From JANLVJ01 sp031363945 (GTDB lineage: Bacteria; Bacteroidota; Bacteroidia; Sphingobacteriales; Sphingobacteriaceae), in NCBI GenBank assembly GCA_031363945.1, contig JANLVJ010000028.1:1-64000 (forward strand): DNA of 64,000 nt. Direction: 5' to 3'. The notes under the pieces were generated by a model. The model had not been told where the DNA came from. It was given only the letters and a program-made list of their open reading frames with translations, and made no database searches. The position numbers were made by a program, and so were the translations under genes. Positions within the stretch are counted from its first letter, which is position 1. The number at the start of each line of letters is the position of its first letter. Shown piece by piece: positions 20,095 to 29,061 of the stretch.

Positions 20095-23013
20095 TCAGGC
20101 TTCTGCCACCTTACTTGGGGCAAAGCCGAAATGGCGCGAAAAACTAGCCGAGAAGCTGGCCGGGCTGCCAAAGCCAACCATATAGGCCACCTCAGAAACG
20201 GTGGCCACACGCCGCTCCAACAGGTCATGAGCGTATTGCAGGCGAACAATGCGGATGAGTTCACCGGGGGCCTGGCCAATAAAGCCTTTTAGTTTTCGGT
20301 ATAATTGGGTTCGGCTAAGCCCGATATCGGCAGCAAGCTGATCGGCGCTGTAACCTTCTTCGTTAAGGTGGCTTTCAACAGCCTGGCGTATGCGCACAAT
20401 AAAATTCTGTTCAATGGAAGGCAGGGTAATGGTATCTTTAAGCCACAGATCATGGGTACCGTAATGCAAACGCAATTGCTCGCGCACGCTAATCAGGTTT
20501 TCAATCAATGCCAGCAATTCCCGCTGATCAAAGGGCTTGGCCAAATAGGCATCGGCCCCGGTTTCAATTCCCTGTATACGGCTCTCTAAGTCGGCTTTTG
20601 CGGTTAGGATAATAACGGGGATATGGCTGGTTTTTTCGTCTTTTTTTAGCGTGGCGCTTACCTCGTAGCCACTGGCCTTAGACATCATCAAATCTGTAAT
20701 AACCAGGTTAGGGATATGTTGAAGGCAAAGGGCTATACCTTCTTCACCATCGGCAGCAGTAATTAACCGGTACCTTCCGGCTAGAGATTGCCGTATAAAT
20801 TCCCGCAGTTCGTGATGGTCCTCAATTAGAAGGATGAGAGAGCTGACTTCATTGGCAACCAATACTTCATCAGTTTTTGCCATCAACGTAAATACTTCTC
20901 CATCTAAAGTTTTCGCCATCGGCCCGGTGATTGCTTCGGTAACCTGGTAAGGCATTTCTATGCGTATCTGTGTAAACACGCCGACGGTGCTTTCGGCCGT
21001 TATGCTTCCGCCCATCAGTTCAACCAATTCTTTGGTAAGCGCCAGCCCAATTCCCGTGCCTTCTGCCGACCGCGTATCTGACAGATCGGCTTGGTAAAAG
21101 CGGGTAAAAATATACGGCAACTTGGCCACCGGGACCCCTTTCCCTGTATCCCTTACCGTGAGGGTGAAGGCGCTGGCTGGTGTTTCTACATTTTGGCTCA
21201 GCGAAATTTCTACCTTTCCATTGTCGGTAAATTTTAATGCGTTTGATAGGATGTTTAAAACCACCTTATCCAGTTTATCCCGGTCGGTGAGTATCCAAAG
21301 AACCTCCCTGTCGGCAGTAAAATGTAGGGTTATGCCTTTTTGCAAGGCCAGCGATTCGTAAGAGAGCGCATGTAGTTTTACAAGCGCCACCAAATCTACC
21401 GGTGCCAGGTTCACGTCCATCAGGCCACTTTCTACCTTGCTTAAATCTAATAGCTGGTTAATCAGTTGCAGCAAACGTTCGGCATTGCTGATGATCAGCC
21501 TCAGGTTTTTATTGCTGTCGCCGGTGGAGGTATACAATAACTCCTTTGCCGGGTTCATGATCAGCGTAAGCGGTGTTTTAAACTCGTGGGTAATGTTGGT
21601 GAAAAAACGCGATTTTACGGCGTCAAGTTTTTCCAATTTATCTGCTTGATCCCTTAGCTCGGCGGTACGCAGCTGTACAATGTGCTCCAGCCGGTGAGCT
21701 TCTGTAGCTGCCAGTTCAGTTTTCTCGGCCTCCTGCGCAAGCGCTTGTGCAGATAGGGTCTCTACCTCCCTCAGTTTTGCAGTAAGCCTTTGGTTGATGC
21801 GGGCAAAATCAAGCGCCAGGTAAAGCGATAGGCAAAGCGGCAATAACAATGAGCCTGCACCCATCACAAAAAGGCGCATCGAGTTAAGCTGATAAGGCCA
21901 AATGCCAAAAGAATCGTTCCAGGCAAAAGCATATACCAGTAGTATCGATATTACACCAAAGCCAATTAGCCAAGCGCTTTTTTCCCCCCTTCTGACAACC
22001 TGCGTTGCCGACCATAAGCCATCGGCCATAAAAATATAATAAGCCAGTGAAAAATAATCTTCGCCCGATTCTGTTCGAAGAACCCAAAACTTAACAATAT
22101 ATTCTGTTAAATAGCACAATGTAATAGTGCTTAAGGCCAGCATACGCCACTTGGGCACCCGGAGATAATTAAGCACGTACAGTAACAAAACTGCCGACCA
22201 CATGATCAATACTTTACACATATATGTACCAAACTCTGCCAAATACTGCACCCATGGGTATGGCGTTAAATAATACTGGTAAACAGCTAAGCCATTTATA
22301 CCAATGAGCAGTACAAATAATGAGTAATAAGCGTTAAGCTTTTGCCTTGGATAAAACAGGAAAAACAAAAAGTGCAAAACGCCCAGTATAAGTTGCGCGG
22401 CCGCAAACATGGGCAAATAATCGAGCAATAACTGGGTTTCGCTTACTATTTTGGCACGTTTTTCATAATTGCCTATCCAAAACTGGTAGCCATAGAAATG
22501 AGAATAAACGCCAAAAAAGTTGGAATACCTGATGGTAATAAGGTGCGGCCGGGTATTTGCAAACCAAACAGGAATCAGGGCCCGTGGGGCGCGAACAGGC
22601 TGCATTTGTTGTGCCGAGTAGCCAACCTTGCCATAGCCGCCAATAGGTTTGCCATCTATAAACATTTCAGAAGCCCCATCGTGGTTAATACGTACCGAAA
22701 GTTTCTTGTTAACCAATTCTGTATCAATCTTTACCCACAAACCAAACCAGCCCATTCCATGCCAGCCAGGCGGTGCATTGGTTTTGCCAAAAACGGTGTT
22801 GTGTAAGGTTTGCCAGCCGGCGGTTGTGGTTGCAGCCATCTTGTCGCCGGGTAATTCGCCGGCGTGGAAGTACCAAAGCGAATCTAAAAAAGGCTCCTCA
22901 TGCAACATCTTGAATTTGCTTTCGCGTATTAGATATACCTGCTGCGCATAGGCGCGGTTTACCAGACATAACAATGACAGGCAGCCCAGCAGTATGTAAC
23001 ACCTCATGTACAT
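20095..23013 (-). CDS. Hybrid two-component regulator: sensor kinase, receiver and AraC-type DNA-binding domain in one protein
   Basis: 972 aa. Order of parts: signal peptide 1-24; periplasmic beta-sandwich resembling a galactose-binding/7TMR-DISM-type sensor, about 30-185; seven-helix membrane region about 195-400; coiled coil 405-465; HisKA with FFTNITHEFKTPL (phospho-His476); HATPase with N-box LNILSNALKF, DTGKG and GTGIGLAL (about 570-690); receiver domain with EDHHE and VITDLMM (phospho-Asp774) and the conserved AKPF lysine (about 725-845); AraC-type double HTH at 870-970 (ADQLAADIGLSRTQLYRKLK). All catalytic residues are present, so it should sense an extracytoplasmic or membrane signal and directly control transcription. 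Unlike classical HTCS it uses a 7TM sensor, not a Reg_prop propeller. It is richer in GC than flanking core genes. Targets are unknown; neighbours are candidates. Confidence 0.93.
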   Translation of the reverse strand: MYMRCYILLGCLSLLCLVNRAYAQQVYLIRESKFKMLHEEPFLDSLWYFHAGELPGDKMAATTTAGWQTLHNTVFGKTNAPPGWHGMGWFGLWVKIDTELVNKKLSVRINHDGASEMFIDGKPIGGYGKVGYSAQQMQPVRAPRALIPVWFANTRPHLITIRYSNFFGVYSHFYGYQFWIGNYEKRAKIVSETQLLLDYLPMFAAAQLILGVLHFLFFLFYPRQKLNAYYSLFVLLIGINGLAVYQYYLTPYPWVQYLAEFGTYMCKVLIMWSAVLLLYVLNYLRVPKWRMLALSTITLCYLTEYIVKFWVLRTESGEDYFSLAYYIFMADGLWSATQVVRRGEKSAWLIGFGVISILLVYAFAWNDSFGIWPYQLNSMRLFVMGAGSLLLPLCLSLYLALDFARINQRLTAKLREVETLSAQALAQEAEKTELAATEAHRLEHIVQLRTAELRDQADKLEKLDAVKSRFFTNITHEFKTPLTLIMNPAKELLYTSTGDSNKNLRLIISNAERLLQLINQLLDLSKVESGLMDVNLAPVDLVALVKLHALSYESLALQKGITLHFTADREVLWILTDRDKLDKVVLNILSNALKFTDNGKVEISLSQNVETPASAFTLTVRDTGKGVPVAKLPYIFTRFYQADLSDTRSAEGTGIGLALTKELVELMGGSITAESTVGVFTQIRIEMPYQVTEAITGPMAKTLDGEVFTLMAKTDEVLVANEVSSLILLIEDHHELREFIRQSLAGRYRLITAADGEEGIALCLQHIPNLVITDLMMSKASGYEVSATLKKDEKTSHIPVIILTAKADLESRIQGIETGADAYLAKPFDQRELLALIENLISVREQLRLHYGTHDLWLKDTITLPSIEQNFIVRIRQAVESHLNEEGYSADQLAADIGLSRTQLYRKLKGFIGQAPGELIRIVRLQYAHDLLERRVATVSEVAYMVGFGSPASFSASFSRHFGFAPSKVAEA

Positions 23014-23188
23014 TTATATAAAAATATTTTTCCTATACATACAAAATATCCCTTAACTACTTGTTTCTCAAAAATAATACTTTCAAATGGAGTAACAAGG
23101 GTATAGATTCTCTTGATGCCTAGATAAATAAGCGACAATTAACATACTGTATAGCAAAATAGCCACGAAAACTTTGTGCAAGTGCTAC

Positions 23189-23790
23189 CTATTTGTTACA
23201 TTTAGAATGTAAAATACTATAATACAGCGTATTAAACCTCGGTTTTTTCCATTTTTGTGATAAAAGAGCAGCACCGGTAAGGTTATAGAGTTTGATATCG
23301 TTATTTAATAGTGCCTCTTTATGTACAATATCAAGTTTCATTCCCTGAATAGCGAGCTTTTCGGTTTTACGGTCCAGGTTATAATCTTTAAGCCATTTGA
23401 TAACCAGGCGAACTGGTGAACACGGTCTGGGCCTGGCGGCAACGTTTTATAAACCAGTTTATCAAGCTGCTGCGTAAGATAAGCCCCTTGATTTTTTTAA
23501 AAATAGTTGAAATGGCATAACAATCGTATTTGGCGTTTTAATAATGAGTGTTATAAATTCTTTTTCGCTGACCAGATACTTTAGCACATTAATATTGAAC
23601 GCGAAAGTGGTTTTATCGCTGTGGGTGGCTTCGCCCAAACTAATTATTTTTACATGAATAAGTTTACCATTTAAGGCGTTTCAAATTGGCTTTAACGAAG
23701 TATATATATTGGCCAGCGGAATATAATTAGATGCTTTTTTCGCCTGTACCAAGAAAAAATTACCTCATTTAACAATTAGATGCGGGAAAA
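23189..23790 (-). pseudogene. Erythromycin-esterase-like gene remnant
   Basis: On the minus strand a decayed frame reads YIPLANIYTSLKPI, stop (TGA 23681-23683), NALNGKLIHVK and then SLGEATHSDKTTFAFNINVL and KYLVSEKEF. The GEATH motif followed by a KYLxxEKxF helix is the hallmark of the erythromycin esterase (EreA/B-like) family. The frame hits stops at 23462, a short piece in another frame (GAYLTQQLDKLVYKT) bridges, and the first frame resumes at 23413 with VIKWLKDYNLDRKTEKLAIQ and GMKLD, again like this family (W-x-K-x-YN, then a GMD-like motif), ending at a TAG at 23189. The normal length is about 400 residues, so large parts are missing. It was probably never a resistance determinant here; related genes are common in soil Bacteroidota. 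The remaining bases 23014-23188 hold only the HTCS upstream region. Confidence 0.65.
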
Positions 23791-23886
23791 GTATTTTTAT
23801 AACAGCATTCTTTGCAAATGGGTATTTGAATGATTATGCTTAAAATATAAATAAGCCGCCTATCTTTATAGTTCATATTTTTTTAC

Positions 23887-24354
23887 ATGATTAAGTCATT
23901 AAACATATTCCTAATCAGTTCAATATTTTTGCTAACTGCTAATCTAGCTGGAGCACAAATATTAAAACCTGTAAAATGGGCCTTTTCTTCGCAGAAGATA
24001 AATGCAACTGAAGCATATCTGCTATTCACCGCAACCATTGATAAGGGCTGGCATATATATGCCACCTCATTACCTGCAGGTGATGGGCCTATCCCGACCT
24101 CTTTTAAATTCACAGCTTCAAAAAACTATAAGACTGAATTAAAAATTGAAGAGGTGAAGAAACCTGTTATTGAATTCGATAAAACTTTTGATAAAAAAAT
24201 TGGCACCTTTTCAGGCGTAGCCCGTTTCAGGCAAAAAATTAAGATTAAACAAGGATCAAGAGAAGCTGTAAAGGGAAGTCTAGAATTTATGGTTTGCAAT
24301 AGTAGCCAGTGCCTGCCTCCAGAAACGGTAGAATTCTCAATTCCCTTAAAATAG
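23887..24354 (+). CDS. Periplasmic DsbD N-terminal-domain-like protein
   Basis: 155 aa. The signal peptide is 1-23 (cut near LAGAQ). The mature part is a single immunoglobulin-like DsbD-alpha-type domain (ATIDKGWHIYA, GDGPIPTSFKF, and the pair Cys137/Cys142 in MVCNSSQCLPPE), where the two cysteines match the redox-active pair of the DsbD N-terminal domain. The transmembrane and thioredoxin parts of full DsbD are absent, so it could accept electrons from a separate partner or act only as a periplasmic binding domain. It precedes the DUF4271 gene by 12 bases on the same strand, probably one transcript with hemD. Such short stand-alone versions are frequent in Bacteroidota. Confidence 0.85.
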   Translation: MIKSLNIFLISSIFLLTANLAGAQILKPVKWAFSSQKINATEAYLLFTATIDKGWHIYATSLPAGDGPIPTSFKFTASKNYKTELKIEEVKKPVIEFDKTFDKKIGTFSGVARFRQKIKIKQGSREAVKGSLEFMVCNSSQCLPPETVEFSIPLK

Positions 24355-24366
24355 TGTGCTATCAGC

Positions 24367-25845
24367 ATGAGGTATTTACTTGTACTTTTTTGTAGCCTTC
24401 TAATAATACCTTTTATAAGGGTTAATGCACAAAATTCAGCCCCAAAACCAATAATGGGCCTACATGCTTCTGCTATTTCTCTCAAAACACGGGATTCATT
24501 GAGCCGTATCCGTTTTAAGAAACGCAGGCATCTTGATTCAGTCAAAAGAATTCATTTGCGCGATTCGCTCAGGGCAGGATATACTATTTTTTTCAAGGGA
24601 CATGCATTCTCAGCAAAACAGGTTTCAGGACGCCGGCTTGCTGATTCACTCGATCATCCGTCGCGATTTCTGAAACCTAAAAAGGTACTGACTCACCTTG
24701 ATTCTGTTAATTTACAAACAAAGTTACTAGCAGAAAAAAATTTGTTAAAGGCTGGTGATTCATCAAAATTGCACCTCACAAGACTACCGCATACAGCCCT
24801 CTTAAAGCCTGCTGATACGACTATTATCGGTACAGGTAAACTGCATCCTGCGAACCGTTTCAGATCAGCTGATTCTTCTGAATTGAGTATGAAAAGTCAG
24901 CAGCAATCCAGCTCACCTGTAGATTCTTCAGGCAGAAGCCAGGCATTAGTGCCGGCACATAGTTATACGATTGGAAAAAAAGCAGAAGTATTTGAACGTG
25001 TTATCAATGATTCTATACCTGTATTTCTGCAGCCGCTTTCTGCCAAAGATACCAGCGCAAATAGCAGTACACGGTTTAAGGCATATATTTTAAAGCATTA
25101 TAAACTGGATTCAGTCAGGCAGCGCATTTCTGAAATAAACCCGGCATTACAGTCTAAAATAATTATTGACCCACACCGGCCTTTTGCCAGGCCCGGTATG
25201 AATCGAAATGTTCGGGAAACATGGATTGTATGGGTACTGCTCTTGATGGTAAGTCTTATTACCCTTATTAAAGTGCGATTCCCAAAAGATCTCGGTGATA
25301 TAGTTGAGAGCCTTTTTAATGATAGGATGATCAAAAGTAACCGTGACGCCAGTTTGATCTATTCTCCTTCGTTTATATTCATGTTTTTATGTTTTTGTCT
25401 CACTGCGGCACTTGCTATCTATGAGTACACTCATTTCCTGCACTTAAATGCTGATTATAAGGGCGCTAGCTTGTATTTAATAATGGTCGCATGTATTCTG
25501 GGATTTTTGGTTTGTAAATTAATTATATACAGAATCAGTGCTGCTATATTTAATATTGACAGAATGGTACAACCTTACCTGTCTTTCCAATATATTACAC
25601 TAGCCAACTTTACTTTATTTTTCATTCCTTTTCTGGTTATATTTTCCTTTTATAATGCGGTCCTGCTCCCACATCTGGTTGTCTGGATACCGTTTATTTT
25701 TCTTGCCTTTTTGCTGTTCATGTACATTAGAAGTATTGTATTTTTCATATCTAACTTTGAGTTACCGAAATTCTATTTATTTCTCTATTTTTGCACATTG
25801 GAAGTATGCCCGTTGATAATAGTGTTTAAACTTATAAACGGATAA
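24367..25845 (+). CDS. DUF4271 membrane protein with long Ser/Asp-rich N-terminal region
   Basis: 492 aa. A signal peptide (RVNAQNS, ~22) is followed by a low-complexity region of about 250 residues rich in Ser, Lys, Leu and Asp with repeated DSxR/ADSS-type segments, probably disordered and periplasmic. From residue ~284 come five or six membrane helices (TWIVWVLLLMVSLITLIKV, SPSFIFMFLCFCLTAALAI and following) matching DUF4271. This family is found in Bacteroidota next to uroporphyrinogen-III synthase, as here, 38 bases upstream of hemD. Its role is unknown; the conserved link with hemD suggests a joint transcript rather than proof of a heme function. The N-terminal extension is the variable part. 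Confidence 0.8.
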   Translation: MRYLLVLFCSLLIIPFIRVNAQNSAPKPIMGLHASAISLKTRDSLSRIRFKKRRHLDSVKRIHLRDSLRAGYTIFFKGHAFSAKQVSGRRLADSLDHPSRFLKPKKVLTHLDSVNLQTKLLAEKNLLKAGDSSKLHLTRLPHTALLKPADTTIIGTGKLHPANRFRSADSSELSMKSQQQSSSPVDSSGRSQALVPAHSYTIGKKAEVFERVINDSIPVFLQPLSAKDTSANSSTRFKAYILKHYKLDSVRQRISEINPALQSKIIIDPHRPFARPGMNRNVRETWIVWVLLLMVSLITLIKVRFPKDLGDIVESLFNDRMIKSNRDASLIYSPSFIFMFLCFCLTAALAIYEYTHFLHLNADYKGASLYLIMVACILGFLVCKLIIYRISAAIFNIDRMVQPYLSFQYITLANFTLFFIPFLVIFSFYNAVLLPHLVVWIPFIFLAFLLFMYIRSIVFFISNFELPKFYLFLYFCTLEVCPLIIVFKLING

Positions 25846-25883
25846 TTGATAAAAGTTTCAGAATAAATTCAGGAGAGTTGCCG

Positions 25884-26642
25884 ATGATTGAAAGTATGCT
25901 GAGGGTTAAAAGCGTTTTAATTACACAACCCAAGCCTGAGAATGATAAAAATCCGTATACTGAACTTGCCAAAAAATTCAATCTTAAAATTGATTTCAGG
26001 TCTTTTATTCATGTAGAAGGAGTTGCTGCTAAAGATTTCAGAAAAGATAAAATCAATTTACCTGATTTTACTGCTGTTATTTTCACGAGTAGGAATGCTG
26101 TAGATCATTTTTTTAGAATGGCTGAAGAGATGCGTTATGAAGTTCCTACTGATCTTAAGTATTTCTGTGTGTCTGAATCTACAGCCGTATACTTGCAGAA
26201 GTATATACAGTATCGGAAAAGAAAAATATTTTTTGGTAAACAGACTTCTTCTGAATTACTAGAGCTAATCAAAAAGCATATAGCTGAGAAATTTGTTTTC
26301 CCTTGCTCTGACGTTCATAAGGAAGATTTGCCCACTAAAATGCGTGATCTGGGGTATACTGTTTCTGAAGCAATCATGTATCATACGGTGGTCAGTGATA
26401 TATCAGACCTTGCTAATGTAAATTATGATGTAATAGCTTTTTTTAGTCCTTCAGGAATAAAATCGCTTTATGCTAATTTTCCTGATTTCGAACAAAAAAA
26501 TACACGCATTGCAGCCTTTGGTAACACAACAATAGAAGCTGTAAGGGCTGCTGGTCTTCAATTAGATATTAAAGCCCCTACGCCACAATCCCCCTCTATG
26601 ATGATGGCAATCGAGGAATACGTTAAAAAGGCAAACAAATAA
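25884..26642 (+). CDS. hemD: Uroporphyrinogen-III synthase
   Basis: About 252 aa cytoplasmic enzyme that cyclises hydroxymethylbilane to uroporphyrinogen III, the branch point to heme, siroheme and cobalamin. Family features: VLITQPKPENDKNPYTELAK at the start, TAVIFTSRNAVDHFF, YFCVSESTAVYL, FPCSDVHKEDLP and FFSPSGIKSLY (the conserved S/T-P-S-G of HemD), then AAFGNTTIEAV. I start it at ATG 25884, which has a purine-rich AGGAGAG six bases upstream, rather than the in-frame TTG at 25878, which overlaps that element. It follows the DUF4271 gene, the usual Bacteroidota order. With hemW it is the second tetrapyrrole gene of the window. Confidence 0.92.
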   Translation: MIESMLRVKSVLITQPKPENDKNPYTELAKKFNLKIDFRSFIHVEGVAAKDFRKDKINLPDFTAVIFTSRNAVDHFFRMAEEMRYEVPTDLKYFCVSESTAVYLQKYIQYRKRKIFFGKQTSSELLELIKKHIAEKFVFPCSDVHKEDLPTKMRDLGYTVSEAIMYHTVVSDISDLANVNYDVIAFFSPSGIKSLYANFPDFEQKNTRIAAFGNTTIEAVRAAGLQLDIKAPTPQSPSMMMAIEEYVKKANK

Positions 26643-26707
26643 TTTGTCCCTTCTCTCATAATAAGCTGGTTTATTGCCCGTTCAATTGATTGCAAACTTA
26701 TGCATTT

Positions 26708-26735
26708 TTTGAATGCAAAATTCTTGTTGCATTTG
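26708..26735 (+). promoter_or_regulatory. Possible Bacteroidota-type promoter for gldKLMN
   Basis: TTTG at 26708-26711 and TGCATTTG at 26728-26735 (one mismatch to the -7 consensus TAnnTTTG) are separated by 16 bases, slightly shorter than usual. An inverted repeat TGCATT/AATGCA (26701-26717) overlaps the -33 element. If used, the leader to gldK would be about 115 bases. The call is weak and based on pattern only. Confidence 0.25.
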
Positions 26736-26782
26736 TGTCATCCTTTTATTCTTCCAAGTTTTTCAAGAAAAATGAATCTTTT

Positions 26783-26833
26783 ATTGGACAGTTTCAGTAT
26801 AAAACCAACAATTAGTTTACGGTTTTGTCCAAT
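26783..26833 (+). promoter_or_regulatory. Nested hairpin in the gldK leader
   Basis: ATTGGACA (26783-26790) pairs with TGTCCAAT (26826-26833), and inside it AAAACC (26801-26806) pairs with GGTTTT (26821-26826) around a 14-base loop; the two stems share one T and leave a 10-base bulge on the left. It ends 23 bases before the gldK ATG. It has no T tract. It could control translation or stability of the gldKLMN message, or be a protein-binding site. Confidence 0.4.
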
Positions 26834-26856
26834 CGGCATTAATTATATTAAATAAT

Positions 26857-28164
26857 ATGAAGAAATTATTTCTACTTACTAGCTTTTCTGCTCTTGTTAT
26901 CTTAAGTGGTTGTGGCCTTAATAAAGGCCCTGGGGGTGAATTAACTGGGGTTGGCGGCAGACATAAGTTTAAGGATGATGTGCCTTACGGTATGGTTTAT
27001 ATTCCCGGTGGTACATACCTTATGGGAGCCACTGATGAAGATATAACAGGTGCCCAGCTTAACCAAAGTAAACAGGTCACGGTTAGCCCATTCTATATGG
27101 ACGAAACTGAAATCTCAAATAACCAGTACCGTCAGTTTGTTTATTATGTAAGGGATTCTATAGCTGCAAAACAACTTGGTGGTGATTACCTGGTTAAAGG
27201 TGGTGATGGGAATGAATATATCAACCCTAAGAAAAAAATTGACTGGGGTAATGGTAAAAAGAAAGGTAAAGTTAGTAGTACTGATGCTCTCAAAGGCATG
27301 TTCTATGATGGAGATGACCAGATATTCGGCAAAAAAGAACTGAATGTTTCAAAACTAACATATAATTATTCCTGGTTTGATTGGAGAGGTGCAGCAAACT
27401 CAAATGGTAAGGGATCAAGATCCTCTTTTATTCATAAAGATAAGGTCAATGTTTATCCTGATACGCTTGTCTGGATAAAGGATTTTGCCTACGCCCAGAA
27501 TGAGCCAATGGTAAAAAGTTATTTCTCACACCCTGCTTATGACAATTACCCGGTAGTTGGTGTGACCTGGAGACAGGCTCGTGCATTCTGCGACTGGAGA
27601 ACAAAATATTTCGAAGACTTTCGTGCCCGCCAGCACAAACCAGGTCGTGGTCTTGTTTCACTTCCATCAGACCCACAGTTCGAGTGGGCTGCCAGAGGTG
27701 GACGTGTAGGTGCTGAATATCCATGGGGTGGTCCTTATATCAGAAATGCTAAAGGTTGCCTTCTTGCCAACTTCAAACCTGGTCGTGGTGATTATGCTTC
27801 TGATGGGGGTGCTTATACGGTCAACGTAAAATCATACTTCCCGAATGACTATGGTCTATACAATATGTCAGGTAATGTGGCAGAATGGACGATCTCATCG
27901 TGGACAAACGTATTCAATAACTTTACTAGTGATTTAAATCCAACATATAGCTATGATGCTAAAACAACTGACCCTCCGGCATTAAAAAGAAAGATTGTTC
28001 GCGGTGGTTCATGGAAAGACATTGGTTATTATCTACAGACAAGTACCCGTACATATGAGTATCAGGATAGTGCTAAATCATATATTGGTTTCCGTTGTGT
28101 CATTGAAACCTTGGGAATAGGTTTACAAAACAAAGCAAATCCACAACATACAAAACATAGGTAG
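26857..28164 (+). CDS. gldK: Type IX secretion/gliding lipoprotein GldK (PorK)
   Basis: 435 aa. The lipobox LSGC (Cys19) places it in the outer membrane, facing the periplasm. The rest is a formylglycine-generating-enzyme/sulfatase-modifying fold: YGMVYIPGGTYLMGATDED, MDETEISNNQYRQFV, YPVVGVTWRQARAFCDW, WAARGG, NVAEW, IVRGGSW, SRTYEYQ-like and YIGFRCV. In T9SS this fold is structural: GldK/PorK forms a periplasmic ring with GldN/PorN bound to the outer membrane. It contains an insertion of about 70 residues (150-220) before the second FGE half. It is the first gene of gldK-gldL-gldM-gldN, in the standard order. Confidence 0.95.
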   Translation: MKKLFLLTSFSALVILSGCGLNKGPGGELTGVGGRHKFKDDVPYGMVYIPGGTYLMGATDEDITGAQLNQSKQVTVSPFYMDETEISNNQYRQFVYYVRDSIAAKQLGGDYLVKGGDGNEYINPKKKIDWGNGKKKGKVSSTDALKGMFYDGDDQIFGKKELNVSKLTYNYSWFDWRGAANSNGKGSRSSFIHKDKVNVYPDTLVWIKDFAYAQNEPMVKSYFSHPAYDNYPVVGVTWRQARAFCDWRTKYFEDFRARQHKPGRGLVSLPSDPQFEWAARGGRVGAEYPWGGPYIRNAKGCLLANFKPGRGDYASDGGAYTVNVKSYFPNDYGLYNMSGNVAEWTISSWTNVFNNFTSDLNPTYSYDAKTTDPPALKRKIVRGGSWKDIGYYLQTSTRTYEYQDSAKSYIGFRCVIETLGIGLQNKANPQHTKHR

Positions 28165-28226
28165 TCATAACCCACTATCAAAAAATACGCTTTCATTACC
28201 CTTAAACAAAAAATACTATTTAGAAC

Positions 28227-29021
28227 ATGAAACAGAAGAAATTTAAATTAGGTCTTAATACGTTCTATTCACTAGGAGCGGCAGTTGTTATTGCAGGTGT
28301 AGGTTGTAAATTATTGCACCTTCCAGGTTCATTTGGCTTTATCGCTGCGGGCTTAGGAGCCGAAGTAATCGTTTTTATGGTGATTGCTTTTTCAAAAGAA
28401 TCATTTGAACCAGACTGGACACGTGTTTATCCTGAGTTAAGTCCTGATTTTGATGGCCCTCTTGCTTCACCTGCGAAATCTAATTTTATCGGAGACGGTA
28501 CAGCACAGCAATTAGACAAACTATTTCAAGATGCAAAAATTGGTCCTGATCTGGTACAGAGCCTGGGTAATGGACTTCGTTCTTTTGGTGAAAAAGTATC
28601 AGCTATCTCAAATGTTCATGATGCTGCACTTTCAACAGACGAATTTTCAAAGAAAGTAAAATCAGCTTCTATGCAGGTTGGTACTTTAAGTGAAGCATTT
28701 GCAAAGTCTACGGCCTCATTGGTAGAGATATCTAATACCAGCGGAGAATCAAAAGCCTATCATGAGCAGGTAACAGCACTGGCTAAAAATTTGTCAGCAT
28801 TAAATGCAGTTTATGAAATTGAATTACGTGATTCAAATGAGCATCTGAAATCGATGAGCAAGTTTTACGGTAATATCAATGAAACCATGCATAATTTCAA
28901 TGAGTCAGTGAATGATACCAAGGCATTCAAAGAAGAAATCGGAAAATTATCCAAGAATCTTTCTTCCCTGAATGCAATCTATGGAAATATGCTGACAGCC
29001 ATGAATTCAACCCGCGCCTGA
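28227..29021 (+). CDS. gldL: Gliding motor/T9SS inner-membrane protein GldL (PorL)
   Basis: 264 aa. Two transmembrane helices at about 13-32 and 35-55 (GAAVVIAGVGCKLLHLPGSF, GFIAAGLGAEVIVFMVIAF), then a cytoplasmic, helical domain of about 200 residues with heptad-like Leu/Ala spacing. Glu46 in the second helix is at the position of the conserved membrane glutamate known to be needed for proton-driven rotation in GldL. With GldM it forms the motor that powers T9SS and gliding. It lies 62 bases after gldK and 40 before gldM. Confidence 0.95.
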   Translation: MKQKKFKLGLNTFYSLGAAVVIAGVGCKLLHLPGSFGFIAAGLGAEVIVFMVIAFSKESFEPDWTRVYPELSPDFDGPLASPAKSNFIGDGTAQQLDKLFQDAKIGPDLVQSLGNGLRSFGEKVSAISNVHDAALSTDEFSKKVKSASMQVGTLSEAFAKSTASLVEISNTSGESKAYHEQVTALAKNLSALNAVYEIELRDSNEHLKSMSKFYGNINETMHNFNESVNDTKAFKEEIGKLSKNLSSLNAIYGNMLTAMNSTRA

Positions 29022-29061
29022 TCTATAAACTACGAAATTTAAACTTTAGCAACTAAATATA

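Noticed and set aside
72..23683. Stop codon reassignment or readthrough to explain several internal stops
   Set aside because: TAA, TAG and TGA all occur as internal stops in unrelated damaged genes, while intact genes end normally with them; decay or base-call errors are simpler.
23189..23790. Calling the esterase-like remnant a macrolide resistance gene
   Set aside because: It has internal stops and missing parts, and family members in environmental Bacteroidota are mostly of unknown function.
25878..25883. TTG start for hemD
   Set aside because: It overlaps the purine-rich AGGAGAG element; the ATG six bases on is better placed.
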